Source of the DNA: Protonemura montana
Lineage: Eukaryota > Arthropoda > Insecta > Plecoptera > Nemouridae
Length of the DNA stretch: 64,000 nt
Assembly: GCA_947568835.1 (NCBI GenBank)
Contig: OX387603.1
Span: forward strand, 7,042,701-7,106,700
Direction of reading: 5' to 3'
In this document: positions 19,043-31,000 of the stretch, piece by piece
How positions within the stretch are numbered: the first letter of the stretch is position 1
Layout: every line of letters starts with the position of its first letter
The notes under the pieces: generated by a model
What the model was told of the DNA's origin: nothing
Databases searched by the model: none
The model's input: the letters and a program-made list of their open reading frames with translations, nothing else
Translations under genes and position numbers: made by a program

Positions 19043-20369
19043 TTACACATGCAGTCTCAAAAGCACAGCATTTGTTCTTCTACGCTCATCATCATCGTCA
19101 GAATCATCTTCATCGTCACTTGCATCGCTGCGCCGAGGTACCCAGTTGTTCTTTGCCAACTCAATCAGATCTTGCACCATAAACCTCACCCGTGATGAAA
19201 AGTCAGTACAGGCCAGCGTATCATTCATTTTGATAAAATACTGTAAAAAATAATACTGAAACAGAAAGATGCATATTATTACAAACCATGATAATGTCAA
19301 TGTATGTACATGGATTTCATTGAAGCAAAGAGACTGGAAGTATACACGCACATCTGAATTCATTGTTAGTTTGTCACATTCATTTTGCAATGTTTTTCCA
19401 ACAGTTGCTATTAGTCTGCAGAGGCATTCCATACTCAGTTCGTCACTTTTGTACAGCAAGTAGATGTTACATCGGTGAATAATTCCCCTTGAAAGCAGGC
19501 CAACGTTGTACAGTTCACCAACAAATCTGGAAGAGAAAAGAGTTGATTGCGAAGTAGGTATCAGGCTAAAATACCAAGGAGCCGAGCTCATCTCCAACTT
19601 GGTGCCAATGATGAAATTATCAATAGGATTAGGGTGTAGAGGGTAGGGAAAACTGAATTTCCTATCATTTTGTCTTACTGTAGTTTGTTGATCAAGTTAG
19701 GTTGAGGCCAGAGGAAAGTTGATAACCTACTTGGCATTTCCAATAGCTCTTATTCGTTGAATTGCTGGCTCCTCTTCCGTTGTTGTAAGCTCAGGGTTCA
19801 TCTTTAAGCAATGATTACGAATTTAGAAATGAGATATTAAAGCGCAGCAAGAAAGAAACTGTTAAACAAGTAGCGATGCCAATTTCACTCACAGCTTCAT
19901 AAAAAATCATATTTAAAACAGTGTCTCCAAAATCTTGAATTCTGGGTTTTGCTTCAAAGAAATTTTGACAGCAACTGATCAATAGCTCTTGGAAGCTAAT
20001 GGTTTCTGGATATTTCACAGATTTAGGTTTTGCATTAAACTGAAGAGACAGTATTTTGCACACTTGAGCATAAGGCTCAGAATAGCATTCCTCATCCACT
20101 GCCTAAAAAAAAAAAAAAAAAGTTTATTTCACATTTGTATTGGCATATTAATTGTGCATTTTCAACTTAGGAACCAAATAAACTAATTCTGTATCAAATT
20201 GGTCAGTACGTCTACCCAGAATACGACTTGCCTTATCATGCAGCAGACAGGCAACTGCATACAGTTCAACTGCATTATGAACTGGAAGCCGTTCAAATTG
20301 TTCAGCAAGATCTTGGACATTCAGAGATGTCACTTTATTAAGTAGACTGCGTACTTTTTTGAACAATTC
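19043..20369 (-). CDS. eIF4G-like MIF4G-only protein, paralogue A (5' end uncertain)
   Basis: Five exons read: 20232-20369, 19893-20102, 19731-19801, 19352-19526 and 19043-19240 (792 nt, one frame). They line up exon by exon with the MIF4G region of eIF4G in this cluster: FKKVRSLLNKVTS, AVDEECYSEPYAQVCK, GNAKFVGELYNVGLLSRG, MECLCRLIATVGKTL and SSRVRFMVQDLIEL..NNWVPRR. MIF4G is the HEAT-repeat domain that binds eIF4A and eIF3. After WVPRR the protein ends in an acidic run (DDEDDSDDDDERRR) and a TAA, with no MA3 or W2 domain. The first intron uses a GC donor (AAG|gcaagt). An upstream exon at 20899-20973 (ending HTDID, phase 0) may be the 5' part. It is strongly diverged from B, C and D, but the frame is intact, so it is probably functional. 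Confidence 0.75.
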
Positions 20370-20485
20370 CTGGAAACATGTTGAAATTAAGTTCACCTAC
20401 GTCTAGATTACCTAGCCGGTTACCACTTGAAATTCACGTGTTTGAGATCATAGTGGATATAGTGGAGGTAGATTTTTTTATTTAT

Positions 20486-21265
20486 CTAAAAAACTTTTAT
20501 CCTATGTTCAAATCCCAATGGTTTCACACTGGTATGTATTGTAAGTACAGCTGACCTGTGACTTGCAATTGCATTTGCCACATATGTACTAGGTAGTAAT
20601 ATTTTTCTTGTGAATTGGAACAACTTTGAGTTTTTCAAATCATCTTGGGCACAACAATAAATTTCTACTTTATCTGACAACCTAGCTTCTTTAATATCAT
20701 GTAGGTAGCAAAGTAATATACCAAACATCTCTTTTCTTTGGCAGTGTTTTTCGTCAAATTTTCACAATAGAAGAACCAATCTCTGGTCAAACCCAGCTGA
20801 AAAAAGCATTTAAAATTACAATCCAAACACTTGGAATTACTCCCATGAAAGCATTAACAACCAAAAGTTAAGTATACATAGATGTACAAGGTACTTACAT
20901 CTATGTCTGTATGGATGATTGGGAACATCAGCATCGCAAGTTCGAGGTAAACAACGGTGCTATTCTTCACTGCCTGATGGATTAGATTATGACCACTGCA
21001 GACATATCGAAAAACAGTAAGTTGAAAAGTTTAAACAAATTTCATAAAAAACTAAATGGCAAGGTTGGCATTCCTTTTCAAATTACCTTGCAGTTATTTT
21101 GTCTGAAACTCTCAGAACCTGTTGATCATAAACCAGAAATTGGAAAAGTCTTGAAAAATGGGGTAGATTTAATTTTGGCAATCCACTAAAGGCATTTCTC
21201 AGCAGAGGTGCACTTTTGTTCATGCTAAATCTCTTCACCCAAAATCCAGCATTCCAATTATTCAA
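20486..21265 (-). other. Unassigned open frames, possible 5' exons of paralogue A
   Basis: An exon-like block at 20899-20973 (25 codons, ending MLMFPIIHTDID before gtaagt) has acceptor, donor and phase fitting the MIF4G exon at 20369, and sits where gene D has the exon ending TEIEVD. Open frames at 20486-20757 (80 or more codons, DEKHCQRKEMFGILLCYL) and 21083-21265 have no similarity I recognise. I cannot link them into a gene. Confidence 0.25.
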
Positions 21266-21825
21266 CTAGAAGTAAAAATTATACTTTCACCAAAGCTCAC
21301 ACCACTCATCACAGTTCACAGCTTTGTACACAAATGTATGCCTCTCTCTACACACATTTAAAAAGTACCAGCAAAACTTCTGGTCTTAATAACAACTTTA
21401 AATCCTCTCTTATTCTGAACCCGTTTTACAAATGTGACTTAATTAAGTCACATTTTGCAAAATTAGATACTGCAGTAAAGCAACATTGCATTAGGTTAGG
21501 TACTGGGTGGGTGACCATTATACAATAAAAATATTACCAGTTCTGTTTGGGAGAGAGGTTGGAGGAAAGGTTGGAGAGTCTTTGGGTTGGAGGGATGAAA
21601 GTTAGTCAAAATATTTCATTCCCCTTGCTCATCAACCTCTTGACAGCATGGATTTTTGGATGAATTCTGCTGTTCCTGTGCTCATGAAACATACAAAAAG
21701 CTTATGCTTTGAATTACATGGGATTTTAAAAAACTGACAAGCACAGTATTTGGATAAGGGACAAGCAAGAAAATCTTTTTGATGGATTTTAGACTCATGT
21801 GTACTTGATTTATCCTTAGCACTAG

Positions 21826-22273
21826 TTTTAACAAAAACTATTTGAAATGTGTTTTGAATGCTAAGCCAAGCATTTTTTAAATTTTTTATTTTTATTGTTA
21901 ATTATTATTATTATTATTATGTTATTACAGTATTACATTTTTATTATTGTTTTTATTATTATTTTTTTATTTCTTTAAAATTTTTCCATACACATAATTG
22001 GTGTTAGGGATTTTATTTCAGAAAATACAAAATACATTAGTTTTTTAGTTATTGACCCTGATTATTTTATTTAGATGCATTTAGGATGCTTTTTAGATGC
22101 TTTTGATGCTAGGATGATTGTTATAGTTTTATGTGGTTCTTTTGTTATCGGAAAATGGTCAGTACTGATCTAACCCTTGAAGTAGTAACTAGTACATGTT
22201 ACGAAACGTCGGAAAATTTAGTTGTCCTTTACTTAGCATTCAAAACCCATTTCAAAGAGTTTTTGCTAAAGAA
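21826..22273. mobile_element. Inverted-repeat element (MITE) between paralogues A and B
   Basis: Arms of about 38-40 bp at 21827-21865 and 22233-22272 are near-perfect reverse complements (TTTGAAATGTGTTTTGAATG against its complement). The interior is AT-rich with ATT microsatellites at 21898-21960. It shares GAAACGTCGGAAAAT with the element at 11825-12066. The rest of 21266-23036 shows no gene. Confidence 0.55.
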
Positions 22274-23036
22274 AATCTTATGCTGAAATTCAAAATAATA
22301 CAATTCAAATGTCTTTTTAATAGGCCACACAGGATCTTCTGCATTTACAATGCGCAATAAGAAAATTCTAACGAATTTGAATTTTTTGTTTGACTAACAG
22401 CTATTAGTACACATTTTATAGGTACTCTTAAAAAGGGTCAACATTGACCTTAAACAAAGGTGTTATTGCAGAAAATAATTAAAGGAAATGTGCATTTTAG
22501 AATCAAAACTAGTTATTCTGGTTGGGGTTCTGATTCCCAATTGCAAAAAATTCTGAACGGTTCTGGTTCCAATCCCTGATGTTATTCACTGGAATAAGCC
22601 ATTTACATTCCCTAGAGCACTAAAGTAGAATTGAGGGACAGCCCAAATCTAAAATATGCAAAGATACCACTTCCCATTGAATGCCATCACAATGCCATAA
22701 ATCATAATAATAAAATGCTTCACTATATGCACAATTTTAGCACACCATGTAATGTTTTTTAATATTTTTCACCGATCTTGCTATTTGTGAACATCTAGAA
22801 AGACAACCAATTTGATAACCAGTAGGGCTAACATGCCACCTCAATTAAAAAAGCACCTATGTGTACTACCTCGATATTAAACGCCATCAAACATACAGAT
22901 ATTAATATATCAATATACAATATCAAACACACCAGCTGCTGACAGGTGTGCAAGATATTACAATTCTCAAGTCAAAATGGGAAAGAGGATAGTGAAAAGT
23001 GGCAAGAGAGAATAGTAGTCTTAGTAACGATTTTTG

Positions 23037-26000
23037 TTAGGCTTCGTTCCTGTGAGGCACCCAATTGTCTCTGTGCAGATTAATGACGTCGTTTAGCATG
23101 CCGCGGACGCGCGAAGACACCGATTCCGGCCCTTGTTTGCTTGAAATCTTGCTCATCTTGTGAAAGTATGACGACAGATCCTAAAAAGGACAAACAGCTT
23201 GGTGGCAGGAAATTTGGTTATTGACATAACTGGACAATCAAAAGGTGCCTAAAATAACACATACATGATTTGTTTTGAATTATAAATCGTAAATGATACC
23301 ACATAGTTAATTATACATTTTAATAATCAATAATAAAACTCTTTGATATGTCACCATTGCATGTCTGGTTCAAATGTTCGGGGAAGATTGTACTTTAAAT
23401 GCTTTTTTGAATCTTAAAAAAGCCAGTGTTGGGTCTAGGGGTCAGCATTTGAATCTGATTTTCTTTTTGGTAATACTAATAATAATAATAATACCTGTTG
23501 TAATAAATGATGAAAAAAAAACCAATTTAAAAAAATATGAATCTGGATTTTTATTTGTAAAACTTTAGATTTCCCTAAGATTGAACCAAAGATTTAACAA
23601 ACGACATGTTCTCACATACATTGCGTTTGCTCTGCTCTCAAGATCTTTGACAATAGTAGTTAGGTATTATTTAGTATTAATTTTTTAGTATTAATGCAAT
23701 CAATACTTATTTTTTTAGCAAAATAAGTTATATGCAAGTTTTAAGCAAGTTATAAGAGAAAGCATATAATTAATAGTTGCCTGGACCAGATAACAGATAG
23801 TGTACAAGTGAAGCTTTCTCACGTTGCTTCTGTTTGATGGTAGCCTCTTTTTACTCTCAAGATCTTTGCCAACAGTGGTGAGAAGTTTGCAAAGGCACTC
23901 TAGGCTCTCTTCGTCCCCGGCAGTGAGCAGCTGACTGATGCATCGATGCATGATTCCTGCAGTCAACATCTTCAGCTTGAACAGCTCTCCAATGAACCTA
24001 AAACACAAAAACCCAACATACAAAAAGTCCTGTAATTACTGGGAATCTGAGATCTTGTAACTCACCTTATGTTTCCTATTGGTTTCATTTGAATTCTTCG
24101 TTCTATGTCTTCTTCTTCAAATAGTAACATTAATTCGTTCTTTTTTTCCTGTAAAGAAGCATCTTACCAATTAGTCAACACAGACTAAAAAAAATAAACA
24201 TTTTATTAGATCGAATCAAAGATATCAGATCAAAAACCATCTTTTCTGGTTGGCTGTTACCAAGCAAATAACTAATTAACGGACTGTCTGGTTGTTAACG
24301 GAACACTGAAAAATCGGCCCTTAGCCCACACCGCTCGCATACTTACAGTATCTGTTTGTAAGTTGAATTCCTTGAGCTTGGCAACTTTATTCAGTCGAGC
24401 CTCTGTGTTCTTTTCAAATTCAGTTTGACACCGGTTGACGATCAATTTGCGGATACTAACAAATTCGGGATCATCGGGTGTCTTGCGCTCGGCTGGGACT
24501 TTTATGTTAGACAGCACTCTGCATATTATTGCATACTTTTCTAGTGGACCAGGATCTTTCACAGCCTTTGGACAATCAGATGTGTTGATTAGAAATGTTA
24601 GAATCATCACAATCATCAGAAAATTAGTGTATTTCATCAAGACTGTATGGTAAAGCTGCTTACATGTTCATAGATTAGATTTATGACACCTGTGAGCTTC
24701 TCACAGTTGTCAATTGGCAGCGCTTTTCCTTGGGATACTAGGTTTTCAAAATTGTGCGGTGTAATCTTGTTAAGCACACTTTGTACAAACATGGAGAGAT
24801 CCTGCAATAGATTAAGGTTCAGAAAGTAAAATAAACTGAGGAAAGGTTACTCAGTCCATAAGCACATTTAAGTTGCTTGCTGCCAAGCATGATCTGCAAA
24901 TGCATTTAATTTATTATGCAGCTGTTACTTTTGATGAAATTAACCCTAAATCCACACTTCCTAATAAATGTATGAACATTTTAAAATTAATGAGGTACAG
25001 AATTCGTTTAGGGATTAATTTTTACAAAAACTTGCTATTATCGTTTTGCTCATATGCTACATATTATTATTATTATTATTACACATGCTCGAAAACTGGG
25101 TTTTTGGGTATAGATAGGCTGGCAATTCCAGTGATTTGTTGACCTAGATAATTTCTTTTTTGCTATTCATGCTAGTAAAAGACTCCTGAAAGCTCATCAG
25201 AAATAATTATAAACCATTACTTGGCTATTCTTTTAAATAAATAACTATTGACACTCGCTATGTATTCAGTATCGGGAAATAGGGCAAGCGTGTCTGACCA
25301 TATTAACGAGAGCGACATATGAAAAAAACTTATCCCTTCAACAAGCGGTAGAGAAAAATATAATATTACACCTCTCTGAGAATTTACTACACGAAAAAAC
25401 TATTAATTAAATGTGAAACCACTAAAGAGTTAATTATGATATGATATGATATGATTAATTAATTCACAAGTAACCCTTAAATCTGCACACATATTAGCCT
25501 ATGACACGCAGTTATATCTGTGACCAACGTGCCATTTAGTTCCTGTTTTGTTAGAGGGGTTCATACGGAACGTGAAATTTGACATTAGAGCAAATCTGTT
25601 TTCATGGCTTTATTCTCACATGTTGCTGAATCACTAATAAAATACTCAATAAATAAGTCTGCAGGAAATTTGTGAGAAACTCGGAAAACAAACTTTGTTG
25701 TCGCCTTTGGCTTCCCGAGATGTAATAGATTTGAGTAATTTGCAATGTTTTTTACATCTGCAATACTAATCTTGAGAGAATAACAAGTTTTCAGACATCT
25801 TACTAATCTAATTCCAAATAAAAACAGTGTTTTTAATGATGTTAAAATGAGTTTAAAACTCCGTCTGTGTTTCAACACAAAAATCTCACCAGTAAATATA
25901 ATTTTGATAGCGATCTTTTGGTATTATTTACCCTAAAGCACGACGATTTCAAAAATATTAAACTTTTCTCGATCAGACAAATAATGTCAATGAAACCAAA

Positions 26001-26567
26001 GTTTTCGTAGTCAACGTACGACTCTAAATTACGTACGGTAGCTACCGGCAGCAATTCAGGGCGAGTCGCTCACACTTGCTGTTGGTAGATCCTCCTAACA
26101 GTAGAGTGGGGAGACCAATGAATCAGCTTAATGAATTTAAATTTAATTTTAGGTAAAAAAAAAGCAAATTTATAGCAAAAAGAAAAGCTTGTGATTTTTT
26201 TCCTTACAAATTAAAAATATTTAAAAAAATTGTGTCCCAACGGGGACCTGAACCCCGATCTCCACCTATCGAGGGTGTTGCCAATTGAGCTACTTGAACA
26301 ACTAGGATTTTAGTGTGTTTCATGAGAATGAAGGATCTCCAAGGAGTAGAACCATAATACTGTGAATACTCAGTCATTCTGATTCCTGCGATCCTATAGC
26401 TTGTCACAACCATTTGATCTCGAGTAAATCCAAATTGAGGTAAAGATGTATAATATCTTAAGATCATAACATCTTTGTACAATATCTTAGCTTTTGATGG
26501 CCGTTAGCAATAGTAATGAGTCTTTGTGTGCATGTAACGATATTGAATTACTCACCTTGTCACTCAT
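23037..26567 (-). CDS. eIF4G-like MIF4G-only protein, paralogue B
   Basis: Six coding exons: 26556-26567 (ATG AGT GAC AAG), 24664-24801, 24347-24565, 24066-24148, 23823-23997 and 23037-23180, 771 nt or 256 residues, all phases consistent. It is a MIF4G domain almost alone: [77 protein letters not shown] and [20 protein letters not shown], then TAA three codons later. The eIF4E-binding motif, MA3 and W2 are absent. The last exon has drifted most (RGMLNDV for RFMLQDV). The first exon is open upstream of the ATG but has no other in-frame ATG; the equivalent exon of C does (34230). It could act as a free eIF4A/eIF3-binding module or a dominant regulator; that is inference. Confidence 0.75.
25290..26176. 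mobile_element. Insertion in the first intron of paralogue B, absent from C
   Basis: Sequence on either side (GTATCGGGAAATAGG before, AAAAAGAAAAGCTTGTG after) is contiguous in C at about 33727-33757 but separated by about 890 bp here. The inserted DNA is AT-rich with TATGA repeats at 25437-25455 and codes for nothing recognised. No clear target duplication or terminal repeats, so the mechanism is unknown. Confidence 0.45.
26233..26302 (-). mobile_element. tRNA-derived SINE head, copy upstream of B
   Basis: On the minus strand an A-box-like TAGCTCAATTGG is followed by a T-arm that folds perfectly (CGGGG, loop TTCAGGT, CCCCG). The acceptor ends do not pair, and an AT-rich tail follows, so this is a tRNA-derived repeat, not a working tRNA gene. 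A second copy lies at 33801-33870 in the duplicated segment. Confidence 0.6.
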
Positions 26568-28046
26568 GTTTTCCTTAGGTGAGCCGTAAGTACCAAACGA
26601 GGAGGTGCCTGAGGTATAGTGAAGCTTTGCCCCCTGTTTTTTCGTTGTTGTTGCGATGTTCTGGTGAGGTTAAATCATTATTAGCAACAAAAAAATATCC
26701 TTCACTCGGACTTGTACACTTATGCAAATAGCTAACACTCTTGTGCGATCACACCCTGCTCTTTGATTCCATAAGCTTTTCACACTCAACATTTTTATCT
26801 ACACACATGCAACAAGAAGCAAAAAATAGACGCATTGCACAAACTCTACACCCACGGCCGCCGATACATCTGTCCATAATGGCACCCATTTATACAATTT
26901 GCATCAAAGAAATCGGAAAATGTTGTCATTATTGCTATTATAGTACTGCCGTGCCATTCTTATGTTAAGAAATATTATTTTTTTAGTAAAAGGTGTAACA
27001 GTTTTTTTTTGGTGGTCCTTATTTTTCCCAGTTTTAGTTAAGAATTATCATTTAAATAATGTCGTTTTCATTGCTAAAGTAGTACACTGTTGGTTCAAAG
27101 AAAACAAGAAGAAAACGTGGGGTCCCCTACCTTTGTGCCAAACCACCAATTTATGTTTTATACTTGCTGGATTGGATTAGAACAAAAGAAAAAGATTAAA
27201 AATCCAGTGTCATGGCTGGGTGTGATCAAAGTAGGTGATTGACAGGGAAGTCAGAGCCATTAAAAGTAAAAGATGGCTCTCAGATATGTGGTGGAAAAGG
27301 AGAAATGATTTTTGGTTGAATAGATGGAATAGATTCTTGACATCATGCCAAAGGCTAGCCAATAATCTTTAGTCATTCTTAGCAATTTCCATTATAGTCG
27401 GCAAAATAGACTGGATTTGGTCAAAGAAATGAGGCAGATTGGACACAAAAATCCACAGTTTAGGATCATCTGGGAAGCAAAGAAATGCTTTACTCATTAG
27501 ACAAAGTCAAAATTTTAAGTGAGTAATTTATTCTTTGTTGGGTTGAGTTCATTAAGAGTCCTTTGTCTTTGTGATCATAACTTAAAGACTTCAATTAATT
27601 TACTAGGAGATTGTCAAGTACCTAGCAGTCATGGGCCATGGAATTCCAAACAATGATCCAAGCTACGTTATCAGTTATTGCAGGACATGGACACATTTCA
27701 TTTAATGCTGTACATTGATCAGAAATCTTGGAAAACCACGTAAACTCTCGATAGAATAAGCTTAGCTTTCGTAACGATTCTCGGGTGATGCCGGTACATA
27801 TTTTCACAATGATGTATAGTTTTATACAAAACAAAACAAGGGAAGACCAAAGCAAAGAATATAATAATAATAAAGATAATAATGATGAAAAGTCATTATG
27901 AACACCGAAAGGAGAAAGAATATAATATTAACAACATAATATATTAATTATACAACGAACAGCTTCCAGAAGATTGCTCCACAGCGTTTACTCGAACTAC
28001 GTATTTAAAATATCTCGGTGCGCGCACTTGACGCGAGTGGACAAGT
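26556..28046. repeat. Spacer 1, between paralogues B and C (duplicate of 34126-40904)
   Basis: Sequence upstream of B (26556-27080) matches that upstream of C (34126-34660). The part from about 27090 to 28046 matches 38045-38260 and 39680-40904 downstream of D. So this is the shorter and less disturbed copy of a duplicated spacer. An AATAAA on the minus strand near 27523 may end the C transcript. A similar hexamer lies near 39868 for D. Confidence 0.7.
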
Positions 28047-31000
28047 TCAGGATTCATCACAGCTGCTCAGTTTCTTGAGCGCGGTATAAAACAAAGTGAC
28101 TGACTTCAAAGCGACCCCCTTGCCCGCCTGCTCAGCAGGATCCGTGCTGGTTTCCCAAGATATGAACGAATCGTTGGAAAATATTCCGTTGTCATTCAGA
28201 AATTGGAAAATGTTGCATAATAACCCTGCAAGCAAAGATATCACACAATAAGAAAATGCACTCCAAAAAAAAACCCACCTACACTTCTTTCAAAGGGTGG
28301 ACCGATGAAAATCTTACCTTGAGGGTGTTCTAGACTATGAATGAGGGCCTGCACTGCATATATGCATTGCAACTCGAGCTCTTCATTGTTATCTACATAT
28401 TTTGCTATCAATCTTTCAAAGCTATGGAAAATCTTTTCATCAAGTTTCCACGTAGCGTTCAATTGCTCTGAAAGAAGAAACCATTGATTAGCATTGGTAT
28501 GTATTGAGAGTCCCCAGATACATTCATATAGCAATACCAAATGGTATTACCACAAAATGCTATTCAGATATTTTGTGACCTCATAAATAATCAGTCCACT
28601 ACTTTCATAAAATCATCACGAAGCATTTTAGCACGACTAAACAACAAAGTGGCAAACAAAATTAATGCTATACAAAAAAAAAACAGTTCATCTTTTTGAA
28701 CTTACTAAGTGATTTTTCACAGATCACGGTCATCAAGGCACGGATAAACTGAGGCTCCTTTACTCTCTCATTAACATTGGCCTGAAACACAAACAAATAA
28801 GAAATTAAGACCATTAGCGTTGGGGATTAGCACCAGCATTTACACCCCAGTTCATCAGATTCCCTTTTCCCCAAAAGGTATGTTTATGTTCACATACTTC
28901 TATCCAATCACAGGCTGGATCAAATGAAGTAGGTAACGGCTCCGTGGTTAGGAAATTAGATAATTTTTTCTTGATTTCATCCATCGTGAGCTGGGAGGCT
29001 GTGGCGGTGGGTGGCGCACCGACCATAGACTCGAGGTTCTAGAAAGAAAACCGATATTTAAATATCCATTCAATAGACTATTTAAAGAGAGTGGGATCCA
29101 ATTAACATTAAGATAGCAGTCAGAGAATCTGTAAAATTCAGAGTAAAACTCAGAAACTCCAGTCCGGCATGACAATACAGAAAATCATCATTTTGACGTG
29201 AATGGGGAGCAGGAACGGTTGCAAATAAAAGTTTGCAAGTGGTTGGTCTTGAACTTATTTTTGGTACTTAAAATAGGAAGAATCACTTACATGAGCTTTT
29301 ATCAAATTATCGACTAGCCCTTCTTCAAGGAAGTCTTGCAATTGGAGGCCAGCCTCAGCCCATTGTGTGCGAATCCAATTGGGACCCTAAAACAAATAAT
29401 AAATTCAAAATAAGTAATCACACTTGAATTAATCTTTTATGCAAGTTCTAAAGTAACTAGTTATTTCCTCAATCATTGTGATAGTATCATCATAGATCAG
29501 TCCACTACTTTCATATAAATAATCATCTTGAAGAAATTCCATCCAATTCACATACATTAAAAGAATGTTCCCACAGCTCACCTTATCTACAATTAACAGC
29601 TTTAACACTTCGGCCACCAGTTCTGACGCCTTCACGGGGGGCCGTACTAGGCCGTGGAACTCGGAGAACGAGACCAGCTCTGAAGACATTATTGGAACTG
29701 AAACACAAGGAAACACATTGTTACTACACAAAGGCAGCCACTACAATTTGATGAACTCTAGCTCAAGTTCAGACACTTACCTATACTTTCGGCTAAGTAG
29801 ACCCAAACTTTCGGGACATCTATCGCAATATCGTCGGCTACCTCTAGGACCTCCTCCATGCCACACATGTACTGCTTTGAAGTGATTACATTCATTTTCA
29901 TAAGCGTGCACATGAGCTGGCTCACGTTTTGCCGACAGCGCGCAGTCTTTTCAAGCACCACATTTATGCTCTCGCGAACAAACTCGTGCATTTGAGAGTC
30001 TATAAACGTTTCCTGGACAGTTTCACAGCAATCCTAAAGAAGAAAAGTCACGTGTCGTTAACAAGAATACACAAGCTGTAAGATTAAAAAAGATGTGTCT
30101 CTACTTGGTGAACAGAATGGTCCTCTTGCCATGACAGGACAATTTCCTCACCGAAATGAGATTGTTGTGAAGTAGTTCATCTACCACCAGCTTGGACTTC
30201 TTCTGCACCTCCTCGCAGCTAAGCTCTTTGGCCAGCTTGGAGGTTGCTGCCCACCTCTCAGGCTGAACCCTGCTCACGCCTTTGTTGCTTGCAGTAAAGG
30301 ACCCAGGCTGGGAGCCCATGCCCGATCGCCAAGAGGAGTTATCACGTGACGACGGCCTGCATAAAAAAAAAATGAGCCGTCTTGAACACATTCAACACGT
30401 CATTTCTACTTAACAACGGACTAGCTGTCGGTCACTTCAGGCCTGTTGAGCTTTGTTTCAACCACAGAGTAATATGTAAGTAGAAGAGTGGTTTTCATCA
30501 TTTAGTGCCGGCTATAGAAGAGGTTTGGGAAGAACCAGTGATGCTACGAACCGGGAGGACTGCTGAGGACCAGTTGACGCAGATGGGGTGAACTTGCCAG
30601 ACGAACCTAGCCTTGGTTGCTGGCTGGAAACAAATGTAGAGAGGAAACAAGTTTAGAACAAACATTAATATCATCTCAAATGGGAAAAGGGTTTCCACTT
30701 TTTTCAGAGGTAATTCTACTGTAACTGGTAAAATGCTGACCTCAACATAGGTGGTGCTGCTCTCTTGTCTTCGCCAGTAGACTCGCTGCCAAGGACTGAA
30801 AACACCTTGTAGCCTTGGCCAGTAGATTTCTTTTCTTTGCTTTTTGATGAGCCTTCTGTACCGCGAGACCATTTTGAAAAGAGATTTTTTTTTCCCGAAG
30901 TTTTCTCCATCTCCACCTGAGAACATTTAGCGAGTGAGAAATAGCACCAATTAAAATAAATGAAAGTTGTAGGATTACTCACTTTGTTTACTTTTATATT

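Noticed and set aside
26233-26302. Functional tRNA gene
   Set aside because: The T-arm and A box are good, but the acceptor arms do not pair; better read as a SINE head, also duplicated at 33801.
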